A stretch of DNA of 32,956 nucleotides, from the NCBI GenBank assembly GCA_947253655.1, contig CAMYAE010000025.1:1-32956 (forward strand), read 5' to 3'. Each line of letters opens with the position of its first letter. Within the stretch, counting starts at the first letter, position 1. Source of the stretch: an uncultured Bacteroidales bacterium. Lineage in GTDB: Bacteria > Bacteroidota > Bacteroidia > Bacteroidales > UBA932. This document shows positions 32,847 to 32,956 of the stretch, one piece after another. The position numbers and the translations under genes are program-made. The notes below the pieces were generated by a model. It had not been told where the DNA came from, did no database searches, and saw only the letters and a program-made list of their open reading frames with translations.

Positions 32847-32956
32847 TTATCTTAGAGACGGAGGTGTGGCCTCTGGTATGAAATCGTTTGTGGAATTGTT
32901 GGTATCCTGAAGTTTTCCGTTTTCCAACCTCTTCCTTTTTACGCAGGTTCCCCAAG
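32847..32956 (-). CDS. Possible C-terminus of a leftward gene cut by the right edge
   Basis: In one minus-strand frame the sequence is open from the window edge to a TAA at 32849-32847, giving 35 residues with ordinary composition (parts: LENGKLQDTNNSTNDF, IPEATPPSLR). The alternative ATG frame at 32758-32955 has a strongly basic, His-rich composition typical of a shadow. If real, this gene is convergent with the fimbrillin-like gene. Too short to classify. Confidence 0.25.
   Translation of the reverse strand, partial: WGTCVKRKRLENGKLQDTNNSTNDFIPEATPPSLR

Noticed and set aside
32758..32955. 65-residue basic minus-strand frame at the right edge
   Set aside because: It runs through the terminal hairpin and has an unnatural Lys/Arg/His-rich composition; another frame at the same place looks more protein-like.
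1..32956. CRISPR array, tRNA, rRNA, prophage or integrase signals
   Set aside because: I saw no regularly spaced repeats, no tRNA-like cloverleaf sequence, no rRNA segments and no phage or recombinase genes in the window.

Overview
The window looks like chromosomal DNA from a member of the Bacteroidales (Bacteroidota). The reasons are a SusC/SusD pair, many lipoproteins with a Cys-(basic/polar)-acidic start to the mature protein, BspA-type leucine-rich repeats, a Mfa-like fimbrillin, a calycin-like lipoprotein, the Bacteroidetes form of SerA, and promoters of the TTG-N19-21-TAnnTTTG type. I cannot name the genus from sequence alone.

Layout. Positions 1-640 hold the start of a secreted protein cut by the left edge and a calycin-like lipoprotein. 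Positions 767-3751 are a three-gene envelope-glycan cassette: a GT39/ArnT-like transferase, a polyprenyl-phosphate GT2 and a duplicated LAB_N membrane protein. Positions 3741-5969 are a stand-alone TonB-dependent receptor, convergent with that cassette. Positions 6120-8605 are a tightly overlapping leftward operon: a small membrane protein, both halves of a ThrE-type threonine/serine exporter, and a LysR regulator. Positions 8606-9075 are a rich intergenic region that appears to encode an undescribed ~93-nt RNA and carries an operator-like repeat. An MFS sugar porter and a ROK sugar kinase follow (9076-11329).

Positions 11411-16299 are leftward housekeeping genes in the order IMPACT-family protein, pyrB, serC, serA, DUF1015. 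A divergent promoter pair at 16310-16365 separates them from a rightward PRiA4_ORF3-like acidic protein and miaA. miaA meets a leftward recQ tail to tail with overlapping stop codons.

Positions 20270-32754 form one apparent ~12.5 kb rightward operon for the cell surface: susC, susD, a DUF4843 lipoprotein, a PKD-like lipoprotein, a lipoprotein with two tandem FISUMP-like domains, a second PKD-like paralogue, an Ig-plus-BspA LRR lipoprotein, a 53-residue peptide gene, and a fimbrillin-like lipoprotein. It ends in a strong hairpin. It contains no glycoside hydrolase, lyase, protease or dedicated regulator, so it is a SusCD-linked surface-lipoprotein locus whose ligand cannot be read from sequence.

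The least explained items are the orphan small RNA at 8847-8939, the small peptide at 31505-31666, and the surface operon as a whole.
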